From: Acidobacteriaceae bacterium
Lineage (GTDB): Bacteria > Acidobacteriota > Terriglobia > Terriglobales > Acidobacteriaceae
Length of the DNA stretch: 64,000 nt
Assembly (NCBI GenBank): GCA_003134995.1
Contig: PLDC01000019.1
Span: 17,102-81,101, forward strand
Direction: 5' to 3'
The notes under the pieces: generated by a model
What the model was told of the DNA's origin: nothing
Databases searched by the model: none
The model's input: only the letters and a program-made list of their open reading frames with translations
Position numbers and translations under genes: made by a program
Part shown: positions 31,392 through 44,097 of the stretch, in pieces
How positions within the stretch are numbered: the first letter of the stretch is position 1
Layout of the letters: the number at the start of each line of letters is the position of its first letter

Positions 31392-31793
31392 ATGGCAACA
31401 ACACCGCGCATCTCCTCTCAACTCGGCGAGCGTATCGACGACGATATAGATTTATATCGAGCGTTCGCCGAGAAAAATTTCCGCGAGCGTAAGACAAACC
31501 CTCCGCACACTGTTCGCTATTGGGCGTATCTCCTGAGGGATGAAGACGCCGCTGATGGCCTCTCAGTAGGACGCACTCCTAAAGCAGCAGTGAAATTCTT
31601 GAGCAGGAACTACGGATATGGCTCTATCCGGCTCCGTGATATAACCTCGCTGTCCAATGATGGCCTCCATATAAGACTGGACGCATCCGACCCAGAACAT
31701 GCGTTTGTCTGCAACCTGCCTTTGCTTACCATTTCAAACGAACAGAGGGATGCTGCTATGCGAATTGCGAAAGGAGTTGGCGCGCCGATCTAA
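31392..31793 (+). CDS. unknown protein, third gene of the trio
   Basis: 133 residues, starting on the base after the previous stop. The N-terminus is acidic and helical (ERIDDDIDLYRAFAEKNFRE). The middle reads TVRYWAYLLRDEDAADGLSV, then RTPKAAVKFLSRNYGYGSIR and ITSLSNDGLHIRLDASDPEH, ending in a strand AFVCNLPLLTIS and a short helix. It looks like a small alpha/beta protein; no family recognised. The tight three-gene coupling suggests the products act together. Toxin-antitoxin, defence or phage-derived origins are all possible and none is supported by a motif. Confidence 0.7.
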   Translation: MATTPRISSQLGERIDDDIDLYRAFAEKNFRERKTNPPHTVRYWAYLLRDEDAADGLSVGRTPKAAVKFLSRNYGYGSIRLRDITSLSNDGLHIRLDASDPEHAFVCNLPLLTISNEQRDAAMRIAKGVGAPI

Positions 31794-31877
31794 GGTGATT
31801 ACGTGCAATCCGGTATCTTTCCCCGATAAATCCTAGCAACGGCACTATTAGGACACTACTTCGCAAAAAAGATGGGG

Positions 31878-31907
31878 TTGACGATGTTTCCACTCACTTG
31901 CTATATT
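31878..31907 (+). promoter_or_regulatory. sigma-70-type promoter of the str cluster
   Basis: TTGACG (31878-31883), 18-base spacer, TATATT (31902-31907). It is the only good promoter between the unknown trio and rpsL, so it probably drives rpsL onward. Confidence 0.6.
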
Positions 31908-31913
31908 TGTAAG

Positions 31914-32413
31914 GTTCCGCGAGTCAATCCAGGCTTGGTGTGTGCCGTGAGTCCCGCAAAGTTGTGCGGGAACTTCTGGTAGAGCTTTTGAGAAATACGT
32001 TTTCGGAGAAGTAACAAGCATTCGAGTTCCGGAAACTTTCCTCGCTGAAACGTTCCTGCGCTGCCTTTCGCCCTATCACGAGGGCTGCTCGAGCGCCTGA
32101 AGTTAAGACGCGACAGCGGTCTGCGAGAGGATATGCAGGACAGAGCTGGCGATACGGAGCGCCCCCGAGTTTTGCCGGGCGCCACCGTCGGCAGCATAAA
32201 TCTAGAGTTGGTACCCAAGAATCTCTCTCCGTGATTCGTGTGCGGTGAGAAGCATGGCTGGCTGAATTTGGCCTGCCAGCCCGGAGTATGAAGTGAACTC
32301 CGGGAAAGCTGCTAGCGCTGCGCTCTGCCCGCTTGTTTGTCGGGTTGAGCACAATGCGGCGCGCGGCTGGGGTGAGCAGTTTTTCAAGAGAGCGATTTAA
32401 GGAGCGGCAAAGA
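31914..32413 (+). promoter_or_regulatory. long untranslated leader before rpsL, about 500 nt
   Basis: No convincing reading frame. Several pairable segments exist, for example CCCGCAAAGTTGTGCGGG near 31951 and GGCTGGCTGAATTTGGCCTGCCAGCC near 32253, then ACTCCGG...CCGGAGT pairing around 32280-32315. Leaders of ribosomal operons often bind a product (S7 or S12 here) for feedback; that is inference. No sequence match to a known leader class could be tested. Confidence 0.35.
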
Positions 32414-32803
32414 GTGCCTACTTTTAATCAATTGGTGGCGAAAGGCCGGAAGCGTCCGCGGTATAAGACGGCGAGTCCTGCCCTGCAGGGCTGTCCGCAG
32501 AAGCGCGGAGTTTGCACCCGCGTGTACACGCAGACGCCGAAGAAGCCGAACTCGGCGCTGCGAAAAGTGGCGCGCGTGCGCTTGACCAATGGGATTGAGG
32601 TTACAACCTACATCCCCGGCGTCGGTCACAATCTGCAGGAGCACTCGATTGTCCTGATCCGCGGCGGCCGCGTGAAGGATCTGCCCGGCGTGCGCTATCA
32701 CGTGATTCGCGGCACGCTCGATGCAGTCGGCGTAGCCGGACGCCAGCAGGGAAGATCGAAGTACGGCGCAAAGCGCGCCAAAAAAGGCGGAGACAAGAAG
32801 TAG
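32414..32803 (+). CDS. rpsL: 30S ribosomal protein S12
   Basis: 129 residues from the GTG at 32414, preceded by TTAAGGAG; a longer frame upstream lies in the leader. Decoding-centre motifs [18 protein letters not shown] and [20 protein letters not shown] are intact, including the lysines where streptomycin-resistance changes arise (wild-type state). First gene of the str cluster, followed by rpsG after 45 bases of heptamer repeat. Confidence 0.97.
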   Translation: MPTFNQLVAKGRKRPRYKTASPALQGCPQKRGVCTRVYTQTPKKPNSALRKVARVRLTNGIEVTTYIPGVGHNLQEHSIVLIRGGRVKDLPGVRYHVIRGTLDAVGVAGRQQGRSKYGAKRAKKGGDKK

Positions 32804-32847
32804 CCGGAAGTCAGAAGGTCTAGCTAAGAGCTAGGAGCTAAAAGCTG
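32804..32847 (+). repeat. AGCTNNG heptamer array
   Basis: Units such as AGCTAAG, AGCTAGG, AGCTAAA fill the rpsL-rpsG gap. Confidence 0.7.
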
Positions 32848-32848
32848 A

Positions 32849-33319
<471 letters not shown>

Positions 33320-33373
33320 AGAAGTGAACAGGTTCTTCGCGGTAGAAAACACCGCGCAGGATAAAGAGTTTTA

Positions 33374-33415
33374 ACTGATAGCTGATAGCTGAAGGCTGAA
33401 AGCTGACAGCTGATT
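33374..33415 (+). repeat. AGCTGAN heptamer array
   Basis: Units AGCTGAT, AGCTGAA, GGCTGAA, AGCTGAC in the rpsG-fusA gap. A CGCGGT-loop-ACCGCG hairpin without T-run lies just upstream (about 33339-33357). Confidence 0.8.
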
Positions 33416-33441
33416 TCAGAGCCCAGAAAGAGTTAAGCGTC

Positions 33442-35529
<2,088 letters not shown>

Positions 35530-35542
35530 TTAAAGGTTGCCT

Positions 35543-35884
35543 ATGCCAGTAATTCGCTCGGATGCCGGTGTAGTAATTGCTTGGAGCGGTATTCAAGCCG
35601 GGCCTATCCAGGAATACGAGCCGATAGGCGCGGAGTCACCCTGGGTTCGGTACGAGGCCGAGGTAGGGATTGGGAACCCAGAGACGGCTAAGGTTATTGT
35701 TCGTGTGCCGAAGACTTGGCGAGGACAAGCTCCCGGAATTTGGTCAGTTGATGCTGCTGAGAGACAGGCGGTTAACGAATTCATTGAGGGATATCTCAAG
35801 GCGGATAAAAAGCCTTTAGAGACTGGTACCACGAATTACTTCAACATGTCTGATGAGCAGATGCTGGAGAGCTGTAGAAAATAG
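35543..35884 (+). CDS. unknown protein inserted between fusA and tuf
   Basis: 113 residues from the ATG ([20 protein letters not shown]); a TTG 6 bases earlier is also in frame. It has a weak AAAGG upstream. Beta-rich first half ([20 protein letters not shown]), then [20 protein letters not shown] and a helical C-terminus ([20 protein letters not shown]). No signal peptide or known motif. It lies 13 bases after fusA and 11 bases before tuf, so it is almost certainly co-transcribed. fusA and tuf are adjacent in most bacteria, so this is an insertion. It might be a translation accessory gene or a hitchhiker. Confidence 0.7.
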   Translation: MPVIRSDAGVVIAWSGIQAGPIQEYEPIGAESPWVRYEAEVGIGNPETAKVIVRVPKTWRGQAPGIWSVDAAERQAVNEFIEGYLKADKKPLETGTTNYFNMSDEQMLESCRK

Positions 35885-35895
35885 AGGGAACGGAA

Positions 35896-37083
<1,188 letters not shown>

Positions 37084-37090
37084 GGATTGT

Positions 37091-37164
37091 GGAGCCGCGG
37101 ACGCCCTCGTCCGCGGTTGCATGCAGCATCAATAAGGCTCGCGGACGAAGGCGTCCGCGGCTCC
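37091..37164. repeat. 25-bp inverted repeat between tuf and rpsJ
   Basis: Arms 37091-37115 (GGAGCCGCGGACGCCCTCGT...) and 37140-37164 are reverse complements at 24 of 25 positions around a 24-base loop. Each arm is itself a small hairpin. No T-run follows. Confidence 0.8.
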
Positions 37165-37240
37165 ATGAGCAGTGGCGGCTTGCACCCTGCCGCAAGTTCT
37201 TTCCTCCCGAAGATATCGGGAGGGGTAAAGAGAGTGAAAC

Positions 37241-37570
37241 GTGATTGGAAAAGAAAGAATTCGCATCCGGCTCAAGGCGTACGACTATCGCATCCTGGAT
37301 CAGTCGACCGGAGAAATCGTTGAAACCGCGCGGCGCACTGGTGCGCAGATCGCGGGACCGATTCCACTGCCCACGATGAAGAACAAATACTGCGTGCTGC
37401 GTTCGCCGCACGTAGACAAAAAATCGCGGGAGCAGTTTGAAATCCGCACCCACAAGCGCCTGCTCGATATTCTCGAGCCGACGCAGCAGACGGTCGACGC
37501 GCTGATGAAGCTCGATCTGCCCGCAGGCGTGGACGTGGAGATCAAGGCATTCGGCAAGGAACATAAGTAG
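37241..37570 (+). CDS. rpsJ: 30S ribosomal protein S10 (NusE)
   Basis: 109 residues from a [63 protein letters not shown] are all characteristic. It is the first gene of the S10 cluster and also the NusB partner in antitermination. An AAGAGAGTG ribosome site lies just before the GTG. Confidence 0.96.
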   Translation: MIGKERIRIRLKAYDYRILDQSTGEIVETARRTGAQIAGPIPLPTMKNKYCVLRSPHVDKKSREQFEIRTHKRLLDILEPTQQTVDALMKLDLPAGVDVEIKAFGKEHK

Positions 37571-37722
37571 GAAGCGCTTCGGCAAGCAGGAAGCACTAAG
37601 GCGGGTAGAAGCGCTTAGGCAAGCAGGAAGCGCTTGTGAAGCCCCGGAGGGGCGGGCCGATATTAGCCCAGCGCTTCAGCGCTGGGTGAGGAAATAAGTT
37701 AGGAACAAAGTCCCGTAGGGAC
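37571..37722. repeat. mixed repeats in the rpsJ-rplC gap
   Basis: Two copies of GGCAAGCAGGAAGC followed by three hairpins: CCCCGGAGGGG, the near-perfect palindrome CCCAGCGCTTCAGCGCTGGG, and GTCCCGTAGGGAC. This is the REP-like chain type, not the heptamer type. Confidence 0.7.
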
Positions 37723-37782
37723 GACATAAAAGGCAAAAAGCCTGCCAGCCAATAGCGAAAGCCAAGCTGGATGGAGACAAAG

Positions 37783-38517
37783 ATGGCAACGCGAGTTACA
37801 GGCATTCTCGGCAAAAAGGTCGGCATGACGCAACTGTTTGACTCGAAGGGCGACGTGCGCCCGGTCACGGTGCTGCAGGCTGGACCTTGCGTCATCACGC
37901 AGCACAAGTCGGCGACGCGCGATGGTTACGAGGCGGCGCAAATCGGCCTTGTCGAATTCGTGAAAGAGTCGCGGCTGACCAAGCCCGCGCGCGGACACCT
38001 GGCGAAGAATAATCTTCCTCCGGTGAAGTTCATGCGCGAAGTGCCGCTTGAAACCGATGGTGGCGCAGACAGCGAAGTCACGGTAAAGATCGGCGACCGG
38101 GTGCTGGTCGAGATTTTTGAAGGCGAAAGGTTTGTCGATATCGTCGGAGTGAGCAAAGGCAAAGGTTTCCAGGGAGTCGTCAAGCGGCATCATTTCGCCG
38201 GTGGTCCCAAGTCGCATGGATCGATGTTTCAAATTACCGGTTCGATCGGCTCCTCCGCATTTCCTTCGCGCGTATTTAAAGGAATGCGCATGTCGGGACA
38301 CATGGGCCATGCCCGCGTGACCCAGCGCAACTTGCGGGTTTTGGGTGTAGATAAAGACGAAAATCTGCTGGTGGTCGAAGGCAGCGTTCCGGGGCCGCAG
38401 GGCGGATATCTGGTCATCATGAAGGCAAAGAAGCCGCCAAGAGAGCGTCGTGGATTTGCGGGTTCGGCTACGGTCGATCCGTTGAAGGCGGCGAAGAGAG
38501 CAGCGAAGAAGGCGTAG
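37783..38517 (+). CDS. rplC: 50S ribosomal protein L3
   Basis: 244 residues from the ATG that follows GGAG by 5 bases; an ATG four codons earlier contains that ribosome site and is less likely. TGILGKKVGMTQLFDSKGDV at the N-terminus, the central loop KRHHFAGGPKSHGS reaching the peptidyl-transferase centre, and GMRMSGHMGHARVTQRNLRV. The C-terminus is Lys/Ala-rich and longer than usual. Confidence 0.96.
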   Translation: MATRVTGILGKKVGMTQLFDSKGDVRPVTVLQAGPCVITQHKSATRDGYEAAQIGLVEFVKESRLTKPARGHLAKNNLPPVKFMREVPLETDGGADSEVTVKIGDRVLVEIFEGERFVDIVGVSKGKGFQGVVKRHHFAGGPKSHGSMFQITGSIGSSAFPSRVFKGMRMSGHMGHARVTQRNLRVLGVDKDENLLVVEGSVPGPQGGYLVIMKAKKPPRERRGFAGSATVDPLKAAKRAAKKA

Positions 38518-38545
38518 CAGTACCAAGTACCGAGTACCGAGAAGC
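38518..38545 (+). repeat. AGTACCG heptamer array
   Basis: Units AGTACCA, AGTACCG, AGTACCG in the rplC-rplD gap. A related array with unit AGTACCT is at 48052-48082. Confidence 0.7.
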
Positions 38546-38548
38546 TAT

Positions 38549-39286
38549 ATGGCAACGATTGATATTCACGATTTGAGCGGCGCCAAGGTCGGGACATTTG
38601 ACCTTGTAGACGAAATCTTCGGCGCGGTGAATGAAGATCTGATCTGGGAGGCGGTGAAACACTACCGCGCCGGGCAGCATCGCGGCACGCATGCCACCAA
38701 GGCTCGCTGGCAGGTTTCCGGTTCGGGCAAAAAACTGTGGAAGCAGAAGGGCACCGGACGCGCGCGTATCGGCTCGATCCGTTCTCCACTCTGGCGTCAC
38801 GGAGCGACCGTACACGGCCCCACGCCGCGGTCTTATGACTACGCGTTTCCGCGCAAAAAACTTCTGGGCGCGCTGCGTTCTGCGCTGGCCGCGAAGTTTG
38901 CCGACGGCAAGCTGACCATCGTCAATGCGTTCGACTTGAAAGACGCGAAGACGAAGGCGTTCCGCGCTGCGCTCGATGCCCTGAAAGTCGAGAAGACGGT
39001 GCTGATCGTCGACGTTCCGAACTCCGGCAATAACAACCTCGCGTTAAGCTCGCGGAATATCAAAGGGTTGGAACTGGTTCCGGGTAATGAGGTTCATCCT
39101 TATCACCTGCTGAAATACGATCGCGTGATTTTCTCGCATCCCGCGATCGAGAAATTGCAGCTTACGTTGAAAGATACTTTGCCCAAGAGTCACCGCAAGG
39201 CCAAAGAAGAAGAAGAGGGCGCAAAGAAGGCGTCGGCTTCTCCGCGAAAGCGTGTACGGCATGAAAAAGCGGCGGAGGTGGCGTAA
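38549..39286 (+). CDS. rplD: 50S ribosomal protein L4
   Basis: 245 residues. The tentacle loop ATKARWQVSGSGKKLWKQKG, then GTGRARIGSIRSPLWRHGAT, is intact, with the globular domain after it. The C-terminus has a charged extension (KAKEEEEGAKKASASPRKRV) beyond the usual ~205 residues. In many bacteria L4 represses the S10 operon. Confidence 0.96.
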   Translation: MATIDIHDLSGAKVGTFDLVDEIFGAVNEDLIWEAVKHYRAGQHRGTHATKARWQVSGSGKKLWKQKGTGRARIGSIRSPLWRHGATVHGPTPRSYDYAFPRKKLLGALRSALAAKFADGKLTIVNAFDLKDAKTKAFRAALDALKVEKTVLIVDVPNSGNNNLALSSRNIKGLELVPGNEVHPYHLLKYDRVIFSHPAIEKLQLTLKDTLPKSHRKAKEEEEGAKKASASPRKRVRHEKAAEVA

Positions 39287-39298
39287 GCCGAATCAAAT

Positions 39299-39592
39299 AT
39301 GAAATCCGCATATCAGATTATTCGACGTCCGGTAATCACGGAAAAGGGTTTAGCAATCAAGGAAAACCAGAACACCCTGGTATTCCAGGTCGCTCCAAAG
39401 GCGACGAAGACCGAAATCAAGCAGGCAGTGCAAACGATTTTCAAGGTGAAAGTATTTTCCGTGCGAACGGCCACCTATCCGGGAAAAGAGCGCCGCCGCG
39501 GAAAATTCGCCGGCTACCGCCCCGACTGGAAAAAGGCGTATGTAAGGCTGCGGGCCGGCGAAAAAATGCCGGAGTACGCACAGAATCTGTAA
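39299..39592 (+). CDS. rplW: 50S ribosomal protein L23
   Basis: 97 residues. SAYQIIRRPVITEKGLAIKE at the start, NTLVFQVAPKATKTEIKQAV and the loop RRRGKFAGYRPDWKKAYVRL. It sits at the nascent-chain exit and contacts trigger factor and SRP. It starts 12 bases after rplD. Confidence 0.96.
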   Translation: MKSAYQIIRRPVITEKGLAIKENQNTLVFQVAPKATKTEIKQAVQTIFKVKVFSVRTATYPGKERRRGKFAGYRPDWKKAYVRLRAGEKMPEYAQNL

Positions 39593-39593
39593 G

Positions 39594-39675
39594 ACAGCTA
39601 TCAGCTCTCAGCCGTCAGCTATCAGTAAAGGCGACGGCGTGAAGCTGAGAGCTGACAGCTGAAAGCTGAGAGCTT
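39594..39675. repeat. AGCTNTC heptamer inverted array
   Basis: Left arm 39594-39627 (AGCTATC, AGCTCTC, AGCCGTC, AGCTATC) and right arm 39651-39675 (AGCTGAG, AGCTGAC, AGCTGAA) around AAAGGCGACGGCGTG. It fills the rplW-rplB gap. Confidence 0.9.
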
Positions 39676-39679
39676 CATT

Positions 39680-40504
39680 ATGGCGATCAAAACATACCGA
39701 CCCACTACGCAAACGTTGCGCTATCGCACCACGATCGTCAACGACGACATCACGACGCGGCATCCGCATAAGCCGCTGCTTGAAGCCAAGCCCCGCACCG
39801 GCGGACGCCGCAACTCGGGCGACATGACGATGCGCTTTATCGGCGGCGGCCACAAGCGCAAGCTGCGCATCATCGATTTCAAGCGTGACAAGACTGGGAT
39901 CCCCGCGACCGTGATCAGCATCGAATACGATCCCAACCGTTCGCCGCGCATCGCGCTGCTCGCCTACGCCGACGGCGAAAAGCGTTACATCCTTCAGCCC
40001 GAAGGTTTGAAGGTAGGCCAAAAAGTTATCAGCGGACCCGAAGCGGATATTCTAGTCGGCAACGCGCTGCCGCTGCGCAATATTCCCCCCGGCACGCAGA
40101 TTCACAATCTGGAACTGAAACCCGGCAAAGGCGGACAGATGGTACGCTCCGCCGGCGGCGCAGCGCAGCTAATCGCCAAAGAAGAAGAGTACGCCCTGGT
40201 CAAACTACCCTCCGGCGAGACCCGGAAAGTTTCCCAGGACTGCATGGCCACGATAGGCCAGGTAGGAAACCTAGATCACGAGAACATAACTATAGGCAAA
40301 GCAGGACGCTCCCGCTGGCTAGGCAAACGCCCGCACAACCGCGGCGTTTCGATGAATCCGGTGGATCATCCGCATGGGGGCGGGGAGGGCAAGACTTCGG
40401 GCGGGCGGCATCCGGTTACGCCTTGGGGGCAGCCTACGCGCGGATACAAGACGCGGAATAACAAGCGGACGGATAAGTTTATTGTGAACCGGAGAACGAA
40501 GTAG
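39680..40504 (+). CDS. rplB: 50S ribosomal protein L2
   Basis: 274 residues, normal length. [20 protein letters not shown] near the C-terminus contains the conserved histidine of the peptidyl-transferase region; [20 protein letters not shown] and [20 protein letters not shown] are also typical. It is needed for subunit association. Confidence 0.97.
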   Translation: MAIKTYRPTTQTLRYRTTIVNDDITTRHPHKPLLEAKPRTGGRRNSGDMTMRFIGGGHKRKLRIIDFKRDKTGIPATVISIEYDPNRSPRIALLAYADGEKRYILQPEGLKVGQKVISGPEADILVGNALPLRNIPPGTQIHNLELKPGKGGQMVRSAGGAAQLIAKEEEYALVKLPSGETRKVSQDCMATIGQVGNLDHENITIGKAGRSRWLGKRPHNRGVSMNPVDHPHGGGEGKTSGGRHPVTPWGQPTRGYKTRNNKRTDKFIVNRRTK

Positions 40505-40510
40505 CGCTGC

Positions 40511-40550
40511 AGATTCCTCTGGTCGCTTTGCGACCTTCGGAATGACAAAG
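40511..40550 (+). repeat. GAATGACA-type repeat, single copy
   Basis: GGTCGCTTTGCGACCTTCGG hairpin followed by AATGACAAAG, between rplB and rpsS. Confidence 0.6.
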
Positions 40551-40575
40551 TTTGGTTTGAGGGCGAGATTAATTT

Positions 40576-40923
40576 ATGGCACGTTCAACCAAGAAGGGCG
40601 CGTTTGTGGATGGCTTCCTGATGGCGCGGGTGGAAGGCATGAACTCGCGCAACGAGAAGAAAGTATTGCGGACCTGGTCGCGGCGGTCCACCGTGGTTCC
40701 CGAGATGGTGGGTCACACCATTGCGGTGCACAACGGCAAAAAATTTATTCCGGTGTACGTCACGGAAAACATGGTGGGGCACAAGCTGGGCGAGTTCAGT
40801 TTTACGCGCAACTTCAAGGGCCACAGCATGAGGGCGGCTACGGAAGTGGCGGCGAAGCCGGCGGGCATTCCGGGAGGTCCGGGAGCGATTACTCCTTCGG
40901 CCCCTGCGGCACCGAAGGCATAA
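40576..40923 (+). CDS. rpsS: 30S ribosomal protein S19
   Basis: 115 residues; the usual length is about 92. [60 protein letters not shown] and the rRNA-binding [12 protein letters not shown] are intact. The last ~25 residues are an Ala/Pro/Gly-rich tail unlike typical S19. Confidence 0.96.
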   Translation: MARSTKKGAFVDGFLMARVEGMNSRNEKKVLRTWSRRSTVVPEMVGHTIAVHNGKKFIPVYVTENMVGHKLGEFSFTRNFKGHSMRAATEVAAKPAGIPGGPGAITPSAPAAPKA

Positions 40924-41016
40924 AAGGGTTTAGGGTCTAGCCCTGAGCTTAACTGGGGTTTAGCTTAACCACGCCTTAAAGGTCGAGAGCGAACGGCTTA
41001 GAACAGAGACGAGACT

Positions 41017-41490
41017 ATGGAATTCCGAGCGGAAATGCGTTACTTGCGAGTGTCGCCGCAGAAGGCGCGCCTGGTGCTGGAGTTGATTAAAGGGCGCAAG
41101 GTGGAAGAGGCGCGCAACACGCTGCTGTTCACCAAGAAGCGCGTGGCGGCACATGTGGGCAAGCTGCTGCAGTCGGCACTGGACAACGCTAACTTTTTGA
41201 GCGCCGAAAAGAATCTGGACGTCGAGCTCGACAACTTGTATGTGAAGAGCGCGATTGCGAACGACGGTCCGCGCATGAAGCGGATTCGTCCAGCACCGCA
41301 AGGGCGGGCTTATCGCTATCAGCGGCGCATTGCGCATATCACGCTGGTGCTGGCGGAGCGCGGGAATGGCGCTCATGTTTCTGGCGAGGCTCGGACTGGT
41401 GGTGCGGCTCCGGCTAAGCGGCGCGCGCCTGTGGCTAAGAAGGCTGCGGGGGCGGGCAAGGCTGGGAAGAAGAAGGCGGCTGCGAAGTAG
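41017..41490 (+). CDS. rplV: 50S ribosomal protein L22
   Basis: 157 residues; about 110-120 is usual. MRYLRVSPQKARLVLELIKG and the tunnel-lining hairpin PRMKRIRPAPQGRAYRYQRR are conserved. Beyond that lies a Lys/Ala-rich basic tail of about 35 residues (GGAAPAKRRAPVAKKAAGAG). Confidence 0.96.
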   Translation: MEFRAEMRYLRVSPQKARLVLELIKGRKVEEARNTLLFTKKRVAAHVGKLLQSALDNANFLSAEKNLDVELDNLYVKSAIANDGPRMKRIRPAPQGRAYRYQRRIAHITLVLAERGNGAHVSGEARTGGAAPAKRRAPVAKKAAGAGKAGKKKAAAK

Positions 41491-41500
41491 GGATAATCCC

Positions 41501-41640
41501 CCACTTCTCGCGCAAAGTGCGCGCGAGAAATGGGGCACCCGGGAAAGCAGGTTCCTCACCCGCGCTTTGCGCGAGTTCGGAATGACAAGGTTTTTAAAGT
41601 TCGAATGACAAGATTTTCAGGGTTCGGAAGTTTTTGGGTT
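41501..41640. repeat. CCCACTTCTCGCG hairpin plus GAATGACA-type repeats
   Basis: CCCACTTCTCGCG...CGCGAGAAATGGGG (41502-41533), matching the hairpin at 59189-59218, then CCCGCGCTTTGCGCGAGTTC followed by two GGAATGACAAG/GAATGACAAG copies before rpsC. Confidence 0.75.
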
Positions 41641-41673
41641 TTTGAATAAGGTTTGGTTCGATCAGGAGAAGCA

Positions 41674-42339
41674 ATGGGACAAAAAGTCCATCCTTATGGT
41701 TTTCGGCTTGGCTATACGAAGCCGTGGAAGTCGCGCTGGTTTGTGGAGCGCGATTACGACAAGCTGCTGTTTGAAGACATCAAGCTGAAGAAGGAACTGA
41801 AAGAGAAGCTGAAGTCTGCCGGGGTGAGTTCGATTGAGATCGAGCGTCCGGGCAACAAGCTGCGGATTATCGTGAAGACGGCGCGGCCGGGAATTATTAT
41901 CGGGCGCAAGGGCGCGGAGATCGACAAGCTGAAAGGCGATTTGCAGAAACGCACGTCGCGGGAAGTGTTTGTCGATATCCAGGAAGTGCACAAGCCGGAA
42001 CTCGATGCGCAACTGGTCTCGGAAGCGATCGCTCTTCAGCTGGAAAAGCGGGTTGGCTTTCGCCGCGCCATGCGCAAGGCAGTGGATTCGGCGCTGCGCT
42101 TTGGCTGCAAGGGAATTAAAGTTCGCGTGAGCGGGCGGTTGAATGGAAACGAAATCGCGCGCTCGGAATGGTACCTGCAGGGACGCCTGCCGCTGCACAC
42201 TCTGCGGGCTGACATTGAATACGGATTTTCGGAAGCCAGGACCACGTACGGCGTGATTGGCGTGAAGGTCTGGGTGTACAAGGGCGAGATTCTTCCGGCC
42301 AAGAAGCGGGAGCAGTCGACGGGCGTGGGAGCGTTTTAG
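41674..42339 (+). CDS. rpsC: 30S ribosomal protein S3
   Basis: 221 residues from the ATG preceded by CAGGAGAAG; seven codons of extra frame upstream are not needed. [20 protein letters not shown], the KH motif [20 protein letters not shown], and [20 protein letters not shown]. It forms part of the mRNA entry helicase. Confidence 0.97.
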   Translation: MGQKVHPYGFRLGYTKPWKSRWFVERDYDKLLFEDIKLKKELKEKLKSAGVSSIEIERPGNKLRIIVKTARPGIIIGRKGAEIDKLKGDLQKRTSREVFVDIQEVHKPELDAQLVSEAIALQLEKRVGFRRAMRKAVDSALRFGCKGIKVRVSGRLNGNEIARSEWYLQGRLPLHTLRADIEYGFSEARTTYGVIGVKVWVYKGEILPAKKREQSTGVGAF

Positions 42340-42344
42340 GAGCA

Positions 42345-42452
42345 GGGGCTAGGGGTCAGTGGTCAGTTAGTTAAAGGGCGCTGCTGATTACGGGTCTTCC
42401 GAGAGTTAGAAGCCAGAGATTTGGCTAGGAGCTAGAAGCTAGAAGTTGGGTT
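42345..42452 (+). repeat. mixed heptamer arrays (GGTCAGT, AGCTAGA)
   Basis: GGGGTCAGTGGTCAGTTAGT near the left and GGCTAGGAGCTAGAAGCTAG near the right of the rpsC-rplP gap, with an unmatched centre. Confidence 0.65.
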
Positions 42453-42467
42453 AATACGAGCTGACTT

Positions 42468-42884
<417 letters not shown>

Positions 42885-42890
42885 AAAACC

Positions 42891-42962
42891 GCTATCAGCT
42901 ATCAGCTGTCAGCCATCAGGAAGGGCGGCAGCGAGGAAAGCTGAAAGCTGAGAGCTGAAGGC
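42891..42962. repeat. AGCTNTC heptamer inverted array
   Basis: Left arm 42891-42921, loop GAAGGGCGGCAGCGAGG, right arm 42938-42962 (AGCTGAA, AGCTGAG). It fills the rplP-rpmC gap. Confidence 0.9.
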
Positions 42963-42967
42963 TACTT

Positions 42968-43177
42968 ATGAAGGCAGACAAGGTCAGAAACTTAACCGAC
43001 GCCGAACTGCAGCATCAGGGGCAGGATTTTGCGGACCAGTTGTTCAAGCTGAAGTTCCAGCTGAACATGGGCCAGACCGAGAGTTTGAAGAAGATTCGCG
43101 GGCTGCGCAAAGACATAGCGCGCGTTAAGACAATTTTAGGCGAGCGTTCGCGCTCGGCCGCAACGGAGAAACGCTAA
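42968..43177 (+). CDS. rpmC: 50S ribosomal protein L29
   Basis: 69 residues, two-helix hairpin. KVRNLTDAELQHQGQDFADQ and QMGQTESLKKIRGLRKDIAR-type features (here NMGQTESLKKIRGLRKDIAR). The stop shares one base with the rpsQ start. Confidence 0.94.
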   Translation: MKADKVRNLTDAELQHQGQDFADQLFKLKFQLNMGQTESLKKIRGLRKDIARVKTILGERSRSAATEKR

Positions 43178-43512
43178 TGGCGGAAAGCGCAACCGGGAAA
43201 TCTGCAACCCCGAAGAACGAGAATGTGCAGGGCCGGCGCAAGGAAGTGGTGGGAGAAGTGGTCGCCAACCGCATGCAGAAGACGATTGTGGTGAAGGTGA
43301 CGCGCAAGAAGGCGCATCCTTTTTATGGCCGCGTGGTGGCGCGCAACAAAAAGTTTTACGCGCACGACGAGAAGAACGAAGCGCATGTGGGCGATGTGGT
43401 GCGGATTGAGGAGACTCGTCCGCTGTCGAAGTTGAAGCGCTGGAAGCTGAAGGACATTGTGCGGAAGACGGCGCTGGTGCCGGAGATTGTGCTGGAGCGG
43501 GACGCGAAGTAA
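43177..43512 (+). CDS. rpsQ: 30S ribosomal protein S17
   Basis: 111 residues with an N-terminal extension of about 20. GRRKEVVGEVVANRMQKTIV, KAHPFYGRVVARNKKFYAHD and VGDVVRIEETRPLSKLKRWK are standard. It overlaps rpmC by one base, so the two are translationally coupled. Confidence 0.95.
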   Translation: MAESATGKSATPKNENVQGRRKEVVGEVVANRMQKTIVVKVTRKKAHPFYGRVVARNKKFYAHDEKNEAHVGDVVRIEETRPLSKLKRWKLKDIVRKTALVPEIVLERDAK

Positions 43513-43527
43513 GAGTTGGATCCGCCG

Positions 43528-43680
43528 CCTGCAAAAGCAGGTTCCTCACCCGCGCTTTGCGCGGGTTCGGAATGACAATGTTTGGGGCTTTGCGCGGGTT
43601 CGGAATGACAAATTTGGGGCGCACGGCCGGTTCGGAATGACAGTTTGGCGCTTGGCGCCCGGTTCGGAATGACAAGGGGT
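43528..43680 (+). repeat. tandem GAATGACA-type repeat, four copies
   Basis: Four units of about 33 bases, each ending GGTTCGGAATGACA (near 43563, 43597, 43629 and 43661) and beginning with a GC-rich hairpin (GCGCTTTGCGC, GCGCTTGGCGC). This is the densest cluster of this family in the window, in the rpsQ-rplN gap. Confidence 0.85.
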
Positions 43681-43724
43681 GGGGCTTAGCGGCTCTATCC
43701 CGATAAGGTTTGGGGAGATCGATT

Positions 43725-44096
43725 ATGGCAGTGATGATGCGAAGCATGCTGGAGGTGGCCGACAATTCCGGCGCCCGCAAGCTGCAGATGATTCTGCCGC
43801 TTGGGGGTTCGACCGGGCTGAATGCCGGCCTCGGCGACATAATCACGGCGGCGGTGAAGGAATCGTCCCCGGACGGCCAGGTGTCGAAGGGCAAAGTGGT
43901 GAAGGCGGTGATCGTGCGCACGCGCAAGGAGCACCGGCGGCGCGACGGAACCTATATCCGCTTTGACCAGAATGCCGCGGTGCTGATTAACGACGCGGGC
44001 GAGCCGGTGGGGACGCGCGTTTTCGGTCCGGTGGCGCGGGAGTTGAGAGAGAAGAAGTTTTTGAAGATCGTGAGCCTGGCTCCTGAGGTTATTTAG
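43725..44096 (+). CDS. rplN: 50S ribosomal protein L14
   Basis: 123 residues from the ATG preceded by [49 protein letters not shown] and [20 protein letters not shown] are typical; it forms an intersubunit bridge. The frame is open a further five codons upstream. Confidence 0.96.
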   Translation: MAVMMRSMLEVADNSGARKLQMILPLGGSTGLNAGLGDIITAAVKESSPDGQVSKGKVVKAVIVRTRKEHRRRDGTYIRFDQNAAVLINDAGEPVGTRVFGPVARELREKKFLKIVSLAPEVI

Positions 44097-44097
44097 G

